From an uncultured Bacteroidales bacterium (lineage in GTDB: Bacteria; Bacteroidota; Bacteroidia; Bacteroidales; Muribaculaceae): DNA of 64,000 nt. Below, one piece after another: positions 43,369 to 52,787 of the stretch. Made by a program: the position numbers and the translations under genes. The notes under the pieces were generated by a model that did not search any database, was not told the DNA's origin, and saw only the letters and a program-made list of their open reading frames with translations. The stretch is from contig CACYQB010000014.1 of NCBI GenBank assembly GCA_902776435.1, positions 1 to 64,000 on the forward strand, in the 5' to 3' direction. Every line of letters begins with the position of its first letter. Position 1 is the first letter of the stretch.

Positions 43369-44226
43369 ATGAGACCTCCAAAAGTTAAAGTTAGAATACC
43401 TTCATTTGCCCGCGCTTGGGCCAAAGGCTCAACCATGAGAGAAGTATTTCTCACCGTGCTGGCAACCACCATCTCGATTGTCCTGACATTTGGTACTGCG
43501 GCCCTGCTTGAATATCGGCAACGCGTCAATGACCGCAAGATGTCGGCAATGATGGTGATGAGTAACATCGAAACCTTCTCCAGACAACTTGAACAAATGT
43601 CCAAGGATATGGCCCTCCGTGACTCCGTCGGAACATGGATGCTGCATCTGCCTGTCGATAAGCTCGACGACATCCCTATCGATGAAATAAAGGACCCTAT
43701 CAACATGATTGTAGTCCTTGACTTTATGTCCCGAGACAAGACCGCTGAGAACATTTTCGGCAACAACATCGAGACGTGGAAGAACCTGGGCAACTTCCAG
43801 TTCATCGACAACGTGGGCCGTTGCTTCTCTGAGATGAATGATATGGAGAAATACTGGAACGACTGGGTCAATGAATACGCATCAACCATTAACGATGTGA
43901 TAGCGAAAATGGAACCAGGCGAGCACACCCACACCAAGCTCCTCAGCAACAGCTCCGTAAGGCAGATGATAGAGACTTTCCACACTCGTCAGAACTGGCT
44001 GGATTATGTAGCAGCCTATTGCCGCTACCTCAACAAGAAGAACATGAGACTGATCGGCATCAGTGAAAAGGAAGTCATGGCTTTCACCGATGAGCGCACC
44101 CGCGACGACGATTCTGACGGCAAAGAGCCTGTAGTTTCCGATTTCAGAAAACCGCAACTCCAGCCCGACAGCCTCATCACGTTGCGCCCCCTCACCCACC
44201 GCATCGACAGCATCCTCAAGCGATAA
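43369..44226 (+). CDS. Uncharacterised membrane-anchored protein
   Basis: The 285-residue product has one membrane helix near the N-terminus (TVLATTISIVLTFGTAALL, about residues 27-45), preceded by a basic stretch, so the rest probably faces the periplasm. That part is helical, rich in Met, Asp and Asn (MVMSNIETFSRQLEQMSKDM). I recognise no catalytic motif. An internal ATG at 43435 could also serve as start but would shorten the basic N-terminus. It starts 18 bases after the TrmH-type gene, so an operon is likely. A shortened MITE-like element follows it. Confidence 0.65.
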   Translation: MRPPKVKVRIPSFARAWAKGSTMREVFLTVLATTISIVLTFGTAALLEYRQRVNDRKMSAMMVMSNIETFSRQLEQMSKDMALRDSVGTWMLHLPVDKLDDIPIDEIKDPINMIVVLDFMSRDKTAENIFGNNIETWKNLGNFQFIDNVGRCFSEMNDMEKYWNDWVNEYASTINDVIAKMEPGEHTHTKLLSNSSVRQMIETFHTRQNWLDYVAAYCRYLNKKNMRLIGISEKEVMAFTDERTRDDDSDGKEPVVSDFRKPQLQPDSLITLRPLTHRIDSILKR

Positions 44227-44261
44227 CACCACCGCCACAACCACTCTACAGGCAACAAGGG

Positions 44262-44338
44262 GTTCACTTCATAATAGGCCTCTACGTTTTTGATCGGCCT
44301 AGCGGCCGAGAAATTAGTGACAAACGAATTATGACACT
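44262..44338. mobile_element. Shortened relative of the MITE-like element at 28190-28331
   Basis: It retains the left-end TCATAA, the palindrome TCGGCCTAGCGGCCGA, the following GAAATTA, and the right end GAATTATGACAC. About 65 central bases, including the second palindrome, are missing compared with the copy at 28190. The left terminal repeat has decayed. Confidence 0.65.
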
Positions 44339-44369
44339 GCCCGTTATCTATTTCCGTTAATAGATAATC

Positions 44370-45764
44370 TTAGCCCATGAAGGTGGTGAAGACGTTGATG
44401 AGCCAGCCGCTGATGGCCATGTAGATGGTGATGCCGACGATATCGTTGGTCACGGTGACGAAGGGGCCAGTCGCGATGGCAGGGTCGATCTTCATCCGTT
44501 CCAGAACCAGAGGCACCACTGTGCCGAACAATGAGGCAAACATGACCACAAGGAACAGCGAAGTCGTTACCGCAGCAGCAGCGATATGGGACTTGGTGGG
44601 GTCATTATCTACTGGGAAGAAGTGTGCATACAAGAAAATGAGCAATCCCATCACGAGCGCATTGATAAGCGCAGTACTGAACTCCTTGAACAAGTGCTTG
44701 CCCACATGCTTGATGTCAAGGCTGCCGTTGGCAAGACCTTGCACAACAATAGCGCTCGACTGAGTGCCCACGTTACCACCCGTGCCACCAATCAAGGGGA
44801 TGAACAACGCCAGGCCCGGCAAGATGCGCAACAGGTCGGCATCGCCCTCGCCGCCGCCCAGAATCAGAGCGTTGATGATACCACCCACCAGACCGATGAG
44901 CAGCCACGGCAGTCGGGCACGCACCTGACGGAAGACGTTGTCGTCGGTCTCGATGTCGCCCCAGATACCTGATGCCAACTGATAGTCGTCCTCTCCCTGT
45001 TCACGCACACGGTCGATGATGTCGTCAACCGTGATGCGGCCCACCAGACGGCCGATGCTATCGACAACGGGCATTGCCACAAGATCATATTTCTCGAAAT
45101 CGAGGGCAACGTCCTCGATGTGGGTATCGGTGCGCACGCTCAGGGGGTCTGGCTCCATGACGTGTTTGATCTTGGATGCTGAGGGGTTGGTGATGGTGGT
45201 CTTCAAGGGGAAGATACCTTTCAGCCGGTTATCATCGTCCACAACATAGACGTTGTAGATTTCGTCCATATCCTCAGCCTGGAGACGCATGGCCTTGATA
45301 CAGTCGGGCATCGACATGTTCTCGTTGACCACAACCATCTCGGTAGACATGTAACCACCGGCGGTGTCTTCGTCATATTGCAACAGGTCAACAATGTCAC
45401 CAGCCTGCTCCACATCATCGATGTGGCTGATGACGTCCTCGCGGTCCTCCTCGTCCAGCTCCTGGATAACGTCTACCGCATCATCGGCATCCATCTGCTC
45501 CACCTGCTTGGCGATTTCCTCGTTGGGCATCAGTTCCATCAGGTCGTGACGCTGGTCCTCGTCCAGTTCCACGAGGACATCGGCGGCCGTTTCATCATCG
45601 AGCAAGAGCATGATGAACAAGGCCTCCTGGTCATCAAGGTCTCCTACCAGTTCGGCGATGTCGGCAGGGTGCAGATCCTGTATTTTGGCACGCACAAGTT
45701 CCTCATTCTTGTTGTCAATGAGTTCATTGAGCGTCTGGAGATATTCTTCGGTAAATTCTTTCAT
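44370..45764 (-). CDS. mgtE: Magnesium transporter MgtE
   Basis: MgtE is a Mg2+ channel-type transporter gated by cytoplasmic magnesium. The 464-residue protein has the acidic N domain (repeated LHPADIAELVGDLD, about residues 28-130), two CBS modules (about 140-265; TEMVVVNENMSMPDCIKAM, and PVVDSIGRLVGRITVDDI), and five membrane helices from about 290 to the end. The pore segment IGGTGGNVGTQSSAIVVQG near 325-343 is conserved. The order rsmA-mgtE on one strand is conserved in Bacteroidales; the intergenic gap here is 58 bases. Everything looks complete. Confidence 0.94.
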   Translation of the reverse strand: MKEFTEEYLQTLNELIDNKNEELVRAKIQDLHPADIAELVGDLDDQEALFIMLLLDDETAADVLVELDEDQRHDLMELMPNEEIAKQVEQMDADDAVDVIQELDEEDREDVISHIDDVEQAGDIVDLLQYDEDTAGGYMSTEMVVVNENMSMPDCIKAMRLQAEDMDEIYNVYVVDDDNRLKGIFPLKTTITNPSASKIKHVMEPDPLSVRTDTHIEDVALDFEKYDLVAMPVVDSIGRLVGRITVDDIIDRVREQGEDDYQLASGIWGDIETDDNVFRQVRARLPWLLIGLVGGIINALILGGGEGDADLLRILPGLALFIPLIGGTGGNVGTQSSAIVVQGLANGSLDIKHVGKHLFKEFSTALINALVMGLLIFLYAHFFPVDNDPTKSHIAAAAVTTSLFLVVMFASLFGTVVPLVLERMKIDPAIATGPFVTVTNDIVGITIYMAISGWLINVFTTFMG

Positions 45765-45822
45765 TGTTCTTAGTTTTCAATTTTAGTTGGTTTTAGTTTT
45801 ACTATTGTCTAAAACCTATTGC

Positions 45823-46605
45823 CTACCTCTCTATTGACGTGGCAAGACGCGTCAGGTCGATAAAATCCTCAACACTCAGTTGTTCCGGACGTTGTCGGAA
45901 CACATCACGTTCCATCACGGTGGGATCTGCTGAGAATATCGGTTTTAGGGAACTGCGCAACATTTTGCGCCGCTGACCGAAGGAGGCTTTCACAATGCGC
46001 TTGAACATGCGCTCATCGACGCCCAGGTCGCTCACGTCGTTGCGCACAAGGCGAATCACGCCACTCTTGACCTTGGGCGGCGGATTGAACACGTGCTCAT
46101 CGACAGTGAACAGGTACTCGATATCATACCAGGCCTGCAAGAGGACCGACAGGATGCCGTAGGTCTTGGAGCCTGGCGGCTCGGCTATGCGTTGTGCCAC
46201 CTCGCGCTGCAGCATACCGCTGCAGCAGGTCACCTGGTCACGGTATTCCAGTATCTTAAAGAAAATCTGTGTCGAGATATTATAGGGATAATTGCCGATA
46301 ACGCAGAATGGCTGGTCGCCATACAGACGCTTGAGGTCCATCTTGAGGAAGTCCTCACCGATGATACGCCCGTGCAGTTGCGGATAAGCAGCCTCAAGGT
46401 AGTCCACACTCTCGCTGTCCAGTTCCACTACAGTCAAGTCAAGGCCCATGTCTAGCAGGAACTGAGTGAGCACCCCCATCCCTGGTCCCACCTCGAGCAC
46501 CGGCAGGTGCTTGAAGTCGTCCAAGGTGTGGGCGATACGCTCAGCAATTGACAAATCGGTCAAGAAATGCTGTCCCAGTGACTTTTTTGCTCTAACTTTC
46601 CGCAT
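45823..46605 (-). CDS. rsmA: 16S rRNA dimethyladenosine transferase
   Basis: RsmA (KsgA) dimethylates two adjacent adenines in helix 45 of 16S rRNA, a late step of 30S maturation. The 260-residue protein opens with RAKKSLGQHFL, typical of the family. SAM-binding motif I is VLEVGPGMGVLTQFLL (about residues 36-51) and the catalytic motif IV is NYPYNIS (about 103-109). The C-terminal helical domain is complete. A minus-strand -7 element lies about 55 bases upstream. A divergent gene starts at 46731, and mgtE follows downstream. Confidence 0.95.
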   Translation of the reverse strand: MRKVRAKKSLGQHFLTDLSIAERIAHTLDDFKHLPVLEVGPGMGVLTQFLLDMGLDLTVVELDSESVDYLEAAYPQLHGRIIGEDFLKMDLKRLYGDQPFCVIGNYPYNISTQIFFKILEYRDQVTCCSGMLQREVAQRIAEPPGSKTYGILSVLLQAWYDIEYLFTVDEHVFNPPPKVKSGVIRLVRNDVSDLGVDERMFKRIVKASFGQRRKMLRSSLKPIFSADPTVMERDVFRQRPEQLSVEDFIDLTRLATSIER

Positions 46606-46659
46606 GTTTGCTCATTTATTGTTACCTTTGCAGGCTCAATAGAGTCCGTAAGTAATTTG

Positions 46660-46667
46660 CAAAGATA
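46660..46667 (-). promoter_or_regulatory. -7 element for rsmA
   Basis: On the minus strand this reads TATCTTTG, placing transcription start about 50 bases before the rsmA start. A plus-strand TACCTTTG at 46623-46630 could serve the divergent gene at 46731, so the two promoters may overlap. Confidence 0.5.
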
Positions 46668-46730
46668 GCGATTTTTTGGCGACTTGAAGCAATGCACGGA
46701 ACTATTTAACTCAACATTAAAAGAAAAAAC

Positions 46731-47783
46731 GTGAAAAAGGTAATATCCTATTTGGTAAAATACGGCATTCCTCTCGTCATTGGCGTTGGATTGATGTATT
46801 TCCTGTACAAGAACGTGGACGTCACAAGCATGATGGACACGCTCAAGAACGATGTCAATTATTGGTGGTTTTCAGCAGTGGCGGTGGTCAGCATCATGAG
46901 CCATATCTTCCGCGCACTGCGCTGGCGCCTCCAGCTCAAGGCCATCGACGTGAAACCCTCGTTCAGCGCAGTGCTGAACAGCATCTTCGGCACCTATGCC
47001 GTCAACCTGGTGTTTCCCCGCCTGGGCGAAGTGTGGCGCTGCGGCTACATTGCCAACAGGCAGAAGGCCTCGGTGACCCAGGTCATGGGTTCGATGGTAG
47101 CCGACCGTCTGACCGATACCGCCACCGTGCTCTTGCTGACGCTGGTCACGTTCCTGCTGGCGCAGGGGGCCTTCGGACAGTTCTTTGACGCTTATCCGCA
47201 GATGAAGGAGAACTTCATGAGCATCGCGAGTGACGCCCGCATCTGGTTCGGAACGGCCATCGTCATCATCGCATTGGGATGGCTGCTGGTCATGAAGACC
47301 GAAAACAAGATCATCAAGAAAATCCAGCTCATGGCCCGCAACCTGTGGGAAGGCTTTGCCGGCATCGGCCGCATGGATGGCAAGTGGTGGTTCCTGCTAC
47401 TGACCATCCTCATCTGGGGATGCTATTTCCTGCAACTGTACCTTGCCTGCCAAGCGTTCAACTTCACCAGCAACTTGAGCGTGCTGGCCGTGCTGGTGGT
47501 CTTTGTCCTGAGCAGTATCGGCATGGGTATTCCCACCAATGGCGGTCTGGGAGCGTGGCATGTAGCCACCATCTTCGGTCTGTCGCTCTACGGCATTGGC
47601 GTATTTTCGCCCTCACACTTTGACCCGCGCGCTTCGGCATTTGCCATGCTCGTGTGGGGATTCCAGCAGGTGCTGATTATCGCGCTGGGCATCTACGCCT
47701 TTATCAGCATGACGATTGACCGCAACCGCATCGAGAGCGGCAAGACCGTGGTCGATACCACCAATGACGAAATCAAACTCTAA
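46731..47783 (+). CDS. Lysylphosphatidylglycerol synthase TM region/UPF0104 family membrane protein
   Basis: The 350-residue integral membrane protein starts at a GTG; its basic-hydrophobic start (MKKVISYLVKYGIPLVIG) fits. Eight or so membrane helices are visible. Family-type signatures include the RALRWRLQLKA loop (about residues 61-71), FPRLGEVWRCGYIANRQKASVTQVMGSMVADRLTD (about 98-130; the R/LGE..R pattern is typical), and GIPTNGGLGAWHVATIFGL (about 264-282). It lacks the soluble MprF synthase domain, so lysyl-lipid synthesis is not implied; the family may be a lipid flippase or glycan-lipid protein. It is divergent from rsmA, as in other Bacteroidales. Confidence 0.8.
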   Translation: MKKVISYLVKYGIPLVIGVGLMYFLYKNVDVTSMMDTLKNDVNYWWFSAVAVVSIMSHIFRALRWRLQLKAIDVKPSFSAVLNSIFGTYAVNLVFPRLGEVWRCGYIANRQKASVTQVMGSMVADRLTDTATVLLLTLVTFLLAQGAFGQFFDAYPQMKENFMSIASDARIWFGTAIVIIALGWLLVMKTENKIIKKIQLMARNLWEGFAGIGRMDGKWWFLLLTILIWGCYFLQLYLACQAFNFTSNLSVLAVLVVFVLSSIGMGIPTNGGLGAWHVATIFGLSLYGIGVFSPSHFDPRASAFAMLVWGFQQVLIIALGIYAFISMTIDRNRIESGKTVVDTTNDEIKL

Positions 47784-47822
47784 GCAAAATAGCTAAGGAC
47801 TTAAAACTCAAAACCAAGGACT

Positions 47823-48386
47823 ATGGACGACAACTTTGACGATTATTTCACCGACAATGCTCCCGAAGAGCAGCAACAGTCCCATCAAGAGACTGAACAA
47901 GAACGCGAAGAACGGGAAATCAAGGAGGCCACCATTGAGCGCCGCGGCAACACGGTCAAGATGATACTGGTGCTCATTATCCTTGCCATGGCAGCGTTTC
48001 TGGGATGGTGGATGTGGCAGCACTATTTCCACCCCTACCGCACGAGCCAGGAAAAGGGCTGGATTATGCAAGTGAGCAACGAGGGTGCCGTGTTCAAGAC
48101 CTACGAGGGAGAAATGATCAGCGAGAGCTATATCGAGGATACGCTGGTTGCCATGACGAGCAACTTCAGTTTCAGTATCCCCAACGACAGCCTTGCCTTA
48201 GAGGCCATGCGATGGGCCAAGAATGGTCAACGACTCATCCTTACCTATAATGAATACAAGGGCAAAGTCCTGTGGCGCGGCAATTCCCGCCATGTCGTCA
48301 CCAAGATAGAGCGCGATAGTGACTTTGTAAAATCCAACCCCTATAAGGATCCCGGACAACCTCAGCCCGAGAAGAAAAAAGACTGA
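47823..48386 (+). CDS. Single-pass membrane protein of unknown function
   Basis: The 187-residue protein has an acidic N-terminal tail (DDNFDDYFTDNAPEEQQQ), then one strong membrane helix (MILVLIILAMAAFLGWWMW, about residues 47-65), then a beta-rich domain (GWIMQVSNEGAVFKTYEGEM; LILTYNEYKGKVLWRG). The C-terminus is Lys-rich. It resembles a family of uncharacterised Bacteroidales membrane proteins. It starts 39 bases after the preceding membrane protein gene and ends at a strong bidirectional terminator, so the two form an operon. Confidence 0.68.
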   Translation: MDDNFDDYFTDNAPEEQQQSHQETEQEREEREIKEATIERRGNTVKMILVLIILAMAAFLGWWMWQHYFHPYRTSQEKGWIMQVSNEGAVFKTYEGEMISESYIEDTLVAMTSNFSFSIPNDSLALEAMRWAKNGQRLILTYNEYKGKVLWRGNSRHVVTKIERDSDFVKSNPYKDPGQPQPEKKKD

Positions 48387-48410
48387 CGTCCGCCAATCCA
48401 CTACGGAACA

Positions 48411-48452
48411 AAAACAACCCTGACTTCGTTGCCGCAAGTCAGGGTTGTTTCT
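48411..48452. terminator. Bidirectional terminator
   Basis: AAAACAACCCTGACT pairs perfectly with AGTCAGGGTTGTTTC over about 14 bases around an 11-base loop, with A-run and T-run ends. It can end both the plus-strand gene and the minus-strand SUMF1 gene. Confidence 0.85.
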
Positions 48453-48472
48453 ATTATACCGGAAGCAGATTA

Positions 48473-49846
48473 TTACATGGCGAGCCGGAACCCTAGGCGA
48501 TTACTGCCAGCATAGGTCGGCGAACTGTAATACCTATAGGATACACGGCACCCGTGGGCGGGGTATTCCCAACAACCACTGTGGTACACGCGATCAGAGC
48601 CAGTTGCAGGCCCGACAGGGTCTATCTGGGTTTCACTGGTAAATCTGCTATACCAATCCTGGCACCATTCCAAAACATTACCCGACATGTCGTACAGACC
48701 CAATTCGTTAGGTTGTTTCATGGCAACGGGATGGGTTGTGTTATCAGAGTTACCGCTATACCATGCCACATCGTCAATGTTATTGCTGCCAGCATACTTA
48801 TAACCCTCGGTCTTGTTGCCACCACGAGCAGCATATTCCCATTCGGCTTCAGTAGGCAAGCGGAAGGTCTTGCCCGTCAACTGGTTCAACCTGGCAATAA
48901 ACGTCTGACAGTCATTCCACGACACCCGCTCCACGGGACGTTGCAAGTCGCCAGTAAAATAACTCGGGTTTTCACCCATCACTGCCAGCCACAAAGCCTG
49001 AGTCACCTCGGTCTCGGCTATATAGTAAGGAGAGGTCAACGTCACTTGATGTGCAGGTTTCTCCCAATCATAGGCTTCGTCCTGTTCGGCCGTCGCTCCC
49101 ATAGTAAAAGAGCCACTCGGCACAGGCTTCATCGTGAACGCAATACCCTCGACCACACAAGTCACAGGATTCCTCTCTCCCGACAACAGCAAGTCGATGA
49201 GAGCCGTCACATCACTGATGGCCACTTTTCCATCCTTGTTGACGTCACAGTTAATCATTAAGACACTCCCTTCGTCACCACTCAACAAGTAATCGATCAA
49301 TGCTGTCACATCGCTAATCGTCACGTTGCCATCACCATTCACATCACCTAGCATGATGATGACATCGGCCATGACCGCAACATTATCCACCGCAAAGTAA
49401 TCCCCTTCAGGATTGAGGCTGGAGTCCTTGACATAGCTCCACATCAGGGTGTGAGTTCCTGCATCTATCCTCACCGATGTAGTCTGCCAATCATTCTTAT
49501 AGGCCCCATAAGTGAATTGTGTCTCTCCGTCAAGAACAAACTCACATTTGTCCCAGACCGTTGACGTGCCCTCGCCCCACGCTTTGAAATCAAACGATAA
49601 TGTTGCAGCACGCGCCACAGTGACTGTGGCTGTGAGCGTTGAGTTGCTGGAATGCACACCCGCATTGCCTGATTGAGCGAAGGTCCTACCATCCTCCGTC
49701 ACCACGATCCATGGATATTCACCATCAGACACAAAATTGATATTGCCACCAGTGACATTGAGGGCTTCGTCCAGGGTTGCAGCCGAAGTCTGCACACCAA
49801 ATGACGCCATCAATGCTATCACAAAAAGAAAAAATGTTTTTTTCAT
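48473..49846 (-). CDS. Secreted dockerin/SUMF1 protein (paralogue of 15296-16696)
   Basis: I chose the ATG at 49846, which opens a signal peptide (MKKTFFLFVIALMASFGVQT, cleaved near TSAAT). The 457-residue protein has an N-terminal beta domain of carbohydrate-binding or jelly-roll type (about 25-160: WIVVTEDGRTFAQ, SFDFKAWGEG). Two dockerin-type loops follow at 165-223 (GDVNGDGNVTISD, DVNKDGKVAISD), then a SUMF1 domain from about 230 to the end (TEVTQALW, PTEAEWEYAARGG, GLYDMSGNVLEW). The SUMF1 part shares most motifs with the protein at 15296-16696, but the first domain differs. A -7 element on the minus strand (TACCTTTG, plus coordinates 49910-49917) lies about 64 bases upstream. No catalytic role is clear. 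Confidence 0.75.
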   Translation of the reverse strand: MKKTFFLFVIALMASFGVQTSAATLDEALNVTGGNINFVSDGEYPWIVVTEDGRTFAQSGNAGVHSSNSTLTATVTVARAATLSFDFKAWGEGTSTVWDKCEFVLDGETQFTYGAYKNDWQTTSVRIDAGTHTLMWSYVKDSSLNPEGDYFAVDNVAVMADVIIMLGDVNGDGNVTISDVTALIDYLLSGDEGSVLMINCDVNKDGKVAISDVTALIDLLLSGERNPVTCVVEGIAFTMKPVPSGSFTMGATAEQDEAYDWEKPAHQVTLTSPYYIAETEVTQALWLAVMGENPSYFTGDLQRPVERVSWNDCQTFIARLNQLTGKTFRLPTEAEWEYAARGGNKTEGYKYAGSNNIDDVAWYSGNSDNTTHPVAMKQPNELGLYDMSGNVLEWCQDWYSRFTSETQIDPVGPATGSDRVYHSGCWEYPAHGCRVSYRYYSSPTYAGSNRLGFRLAM

Positions 49847-50030
49847 AAAAATATAAATTTTAGCGGTTATTACCTTCTGGATTAAATTATAGATGTTCAA
49901 TTTAACCCCCAAAGGTAATAAAAAAACATAAACCATTATTATCAAACAAATAGATTTCCATAGCTATCGATTTTTCTGCCAAAATGTCACTTTTTAACGT
50001 TTTTTGATGTCAGTTCACGAAAAATGTATG

Positions 50031-50038
50031 TAACTTTG
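50031..50038 (+). promoter_or_regulatory. -7 element for the acyltransferase gene
   Basis: TAACTTTG fits TAnnTTTG; the start codon is 25 bases downstream. Confidence 0.5.
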
Positions 50039-50063
50039 CAGCCCAAAAATTTATCGACTAATA

Positions 50064-50975
50064 ATGGAAGAAAACAAGATAGAACAAAACAAACCAGAGG
50101 AGCAGACCCAACAAACCCAGCAACAGGAACAGGCCCAGCCCTCTACCCCAATCAAGCCCGACATTCTGGACTATGATGACATCAGGAAGATGGCGCCCTT
50201 CTTTGACGGCAAGCCCAAGTTGGTCAAGTGGTTATTTCACCTGCTTGATATGGACGACGCCAACTGGATTCACGGGCACAACTGCCACACGCCGGGTGTT
50301 CCCTTCTGCACGGGTGTGCTTAAGGACCTGAATGCTACTATCACCTATAATAACGGCAAGGTGCTCGACAACCTGCCCGAGGGGGCCTTTATCACTGTGA
50401 GCAACCACCCCTTTGGCGCCGCAGACGGTGTGATGATGATTCACATCATCGGCACCCATAGGCCCGACTACAAGTTCATGGTCAACATGATGCTGAGCAA
50501 GATTGGCGGCATGATGCCCAACTTCATTACCGTCGATGCCCTGGCCAGCGACGACCCCGCCAAGCGCGCCGTGTCGATGCAGGGCATCAGTGACACGATG
50601 AAACACGTCAAGGCCGGTCATCCGATGGGATTCTTCCCCGCTGGCGCCGTGAGCAAACTGACCTGGAAACTGCGTGTCGAGGACCGCGAGTGGCAACCCG
50701 TGATCATGCGCCTGATCCAGAAACTCAAAGTGCCCGTCATCCCCATTTACATTCACGGGCACAACAGTTGGATTTCGCTCGTCCTAGGCGTCATCAGCTG
50801 GAAACTGCGCACATTGAGGTTACCTTCCGAGATGTTCCGCCGCAAGAGTTATAACTTCCGCGTCTCTGTGCATGATCCCATCATGCCCGAGGAATACGCA
50901 CAATATACCACGCCCGAGGAATTAGGGAAATTCCTGAAAGCAGAAACTTATAAAATGAAGAAATGGCAACAGTAA
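50064..50975 (+). CDS. PlsC-family acyltransferase
   Basis: The 303-residue protein has a Gln/Glu-rich disordered start (residues 1-35) and then a lysophospholipid-acyltransferase domain. The catalytic H-x4-D motif is HPFGAAD (about residues 117-123) and the substrate motif FFPAGAVS (about 192-199) is related to FPEG. SWISLVLGV and KVPVIPIYIHGHNSW follow. It could act in phospholipid or ornithine/amino-lipid synthesis; the acyl acceptor cannot be told. It overlaps the sigma-54 activator by 13 bases, the usual Bacteroidales pairing. Confidence 0.82.
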   Translation: MEENKIEQNKPEEQTQQTQQQEQAQPSTPIKPDILDYDDIRKMAPFFDGKPKLVKWLFHLLDMDDANWIHGHNCHTPGVPFCTGVLKDLNATITYNNGKVLDNLPEGAFITVSNHPFGAADGVMMIHIIGTHRPDYKFMVNMMLSKIGGMMPNFITVDALASDDPAKRAVSMQGISDTMKHVKAGHPMGFFPAGAVSKLTWKLRVEDREWQPVIMRLIQKLKVPVIPIYIHGHNSWISLVLGVISWKLRTLRLPSEMFRRKSYNFRVSVHDPIMPEEYAQYTTPEELGKFLKAETYKMKKWQQ

Positions 50976-52204
50976 ATGAAAGCACCATCCGCGCTATCAA
51001 GCAGCGCTTTGGCATCGTGGGCGAATCATCCGCCCTGCTTGCCGCCATCCGCCGCGCTATGCTGGTGGCTCCTATCGACTTGAGCGTGCTCATCATCGGT
51101 GAGAGCGGCTCGGGTAAGGAGTCATTCCCCAAAATCATCCACGAGAGCAGCCCGCGCAAGCACAAGAAATACATCGCCGTGAACTGCGGCGCCATCCCCG
51201 AGGGCACCATCGACAGTGAACTATTTGGCCACGTAAAGGGCTCATTCACAGGTGCAATCGCCGACCATAAAGGTTACTTTGAGGAAGCCGACGGCGGCGT
51301 CATCTTCCTAGACGAGGTTGCCGAAATGCCCATGAGCACCCAGGCCCGCTTGCTGCGTGTGCTCGAGAACGGTGAATACCTGCGTGTGGGCGACAGCACC
51401 GTTCGCAAGACGAACATCCGCGTGGTCGCCGCCACCAACAAGGATATGCTTCAGGCCGTCAAGGACGGTAAGTTCCGCGAGGATCTCTACTACCGCCTCT
51501 CAACGGTTCAGATCAACGTGCCGCCCCTGCGCGACCGCGGGGACGACATCATACTGCTGGCCAGGCTGTTCCTGCGCAATTTCGTCACCGAAAACCGCAC
51601 AGCCCCTGTCACCCTGAACGACGACGCCCAGAATCTGCTCAAGGCCTACCATTGGCCCGGCAACGTGCGCCAGCTGAAGAGTGTCATCGAGCAGGTCGCC
51701 CTGTTCGAGTCGGGCAATACGGTCGATGCCGCCACGTTGAGTCAGTACATGCCCAGCAACCGCGAGACCGCATTGACGATACAGTCGCAACCCAACTTCG
51801 ACTACAATTCTGAGCGTGAGCAGTTGTTCACCCTGATCCTGTCGATGCGCGCCGAAATCGAAGCCCTCAAGAAACGCATGGACGGCGTTGGCCCAACGTC
51901 ACACGTATCATCGAGCATTCACGACCTCAAGCGCGACACCAATCCGCTGCTTGAATACGGTAACAGCGAAAACATGTCCTCACCATACCGCAACATGCAG
52001 CACGAAACCGAGGAGCTGGGACGCATCGACGAGGTTACGGATGTGGAAAGCGAGACCGTCAAGACGCTCGATGAGACCGAACGCGAAACCATCGAGAACG
52101 CCCTACGCCGCAACAACGGCCGCCGCAAACTCACCGCCCAGGAATTGAAGATTTCGGAGCGAACCCTCTACCGGAAAATCAAGCAATACAATCTCGAACG
52201 ATAG
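50963..52204 (+). CDS. Sigma-54-dependent transcriptional activator (no receiver domain)
   Basis: The 413-residue AAA+ activator lacks an N-terminal sensory domain and begins almost directly with the ATPase: Walker A GESGSGKE (about residues 49-56), the sigma-54-contacting loop GSFTGA (about 93-98, in place of GAFTGA), Walker B GVIFLDE (about 112-118), then the R-finger region. The GSFTGA form is found in other Bacteroidetes members. A Fis-type helix-turn-helix ends the protein (RRKLTAQELKISERTLYRKIKQY). It starts inside the acyltransferase gene, and the lptE-like gene begins on its stop codon (G of TAG shared with GTG). How it is controlled without a receiver is unclear. Confidence 0.88.
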   Translation: MATVNESTIRAIKQRFGIVGESSALLAAIRRAMLVAPIDLSVLIIGESGSGKESFPKIIHESSPRKHKKYIAVNCGAIPEGTIDSELFGHVKGSFTGAIADHKGYFEEADGGVIFLDEVAEMPMSTQARLLRVLENGEYLRVGDSTVRKTNIRVVAATNKDMLQAVKDGKFREDLYYRLSTVQINVPPLRDRGDDIILLARLFLRNFVTENRTAPVTLNDDAQNLLKAYHWPGNVRQLKSVIEQVALFESGNTVDAATLSQYMPSNRETALTIQSQPNFDYNSEREQLFTLILSMRAEIEALKKRMDGVGPTSHVSSSIHDLKRDTNPLLEYGNSENMSSPYRNMQHETEELGRIDEVTDVESETVKTLDETERETIENALRRNNGRRKLTAQELKISERTLYRKIKQYNLER

Positions 52205-52719
52205 TGAAACGCGCCCTTTTCATACTCACCCTAGTCATGGCCGCGCTGAGCTGGAATGCCTGCATTCCCAGGTACACGCTCAATGGCGCGTCCATCGACT
52301 ACAATGTTTACAAGACCATCTCGTTTGGCGAGTTCCCCATCCGTGCTGCGCTTGTTTACCCACCATTGCAGTCCATGTTTGAGAACCGCATGACGGACAT
52401 GATTGCCCAACAGACGCGTCTGCGCGTCATCGACAGCAACAATGCCGACTTGCGCATGGAGGGCGAAATCACCAACTACCAGTTGTCGCCCCAAGCCGTT
52501 GGCGAGGACGCATACGCGAGCCAAACGCGACTCACCATCAGTGTGCGCGTGAAATATATCAACAACAAGAACCAGGCCTTGACCAAGGACTTATCATTCA
52601 GCGCTTATCGAGATTTCTCGAGCAGCGAACTGCTGGTCGACGTGCAGGACGAGTTGTGCAACCAAATCTGCAAGGACCTTTCCGACCTGATTTTCAATGC
52701 CACACTAGGCGACTGGTAA
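52204..52719 (+). CDS. lptE: LptE-like LPS assembly lipoprotein
   Basis: LptE plugs the LptD barrel that inserts lipopolysaccharide into the outer membrane. The 171-residue protein opens at a GTG sharing a base with the preceding stop. It has a signal sequence with a lipobox-like SWNAC (Cys20), then the family pattern: YTLNGASIDYNVYKTISFGEF, FENRMTDMIAQQTRLRVID, EGEITNYQLSPQAVG and TRLTISVRVKYINNKN. The position after the sigma-54 activator and before secG is conserved in Bacteroidales. Assignment is by pattern and context. Confidence 0.82.
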   Translation: MKRALFILTLVMAALSWNACIPRYTLNGASIDYNVYKTISFGEFPIRAALVYPPLQSMFENRMTDMIAQQTRLRVIDSNNADLRMEGEITNYQLSPQAVGEDAYASQTRLTISVRVKYINNKNQALTKDLSFSAYRDFSSSELLVDVQDELCNQICKDLSDLIFNATLGDW

Positions 52720-52787
52720 TGTCACATTCCGCGTTGGCACGGAATATGAAGTATAATGTTTAGAGGTTAACGTTATAAGACTGATTC

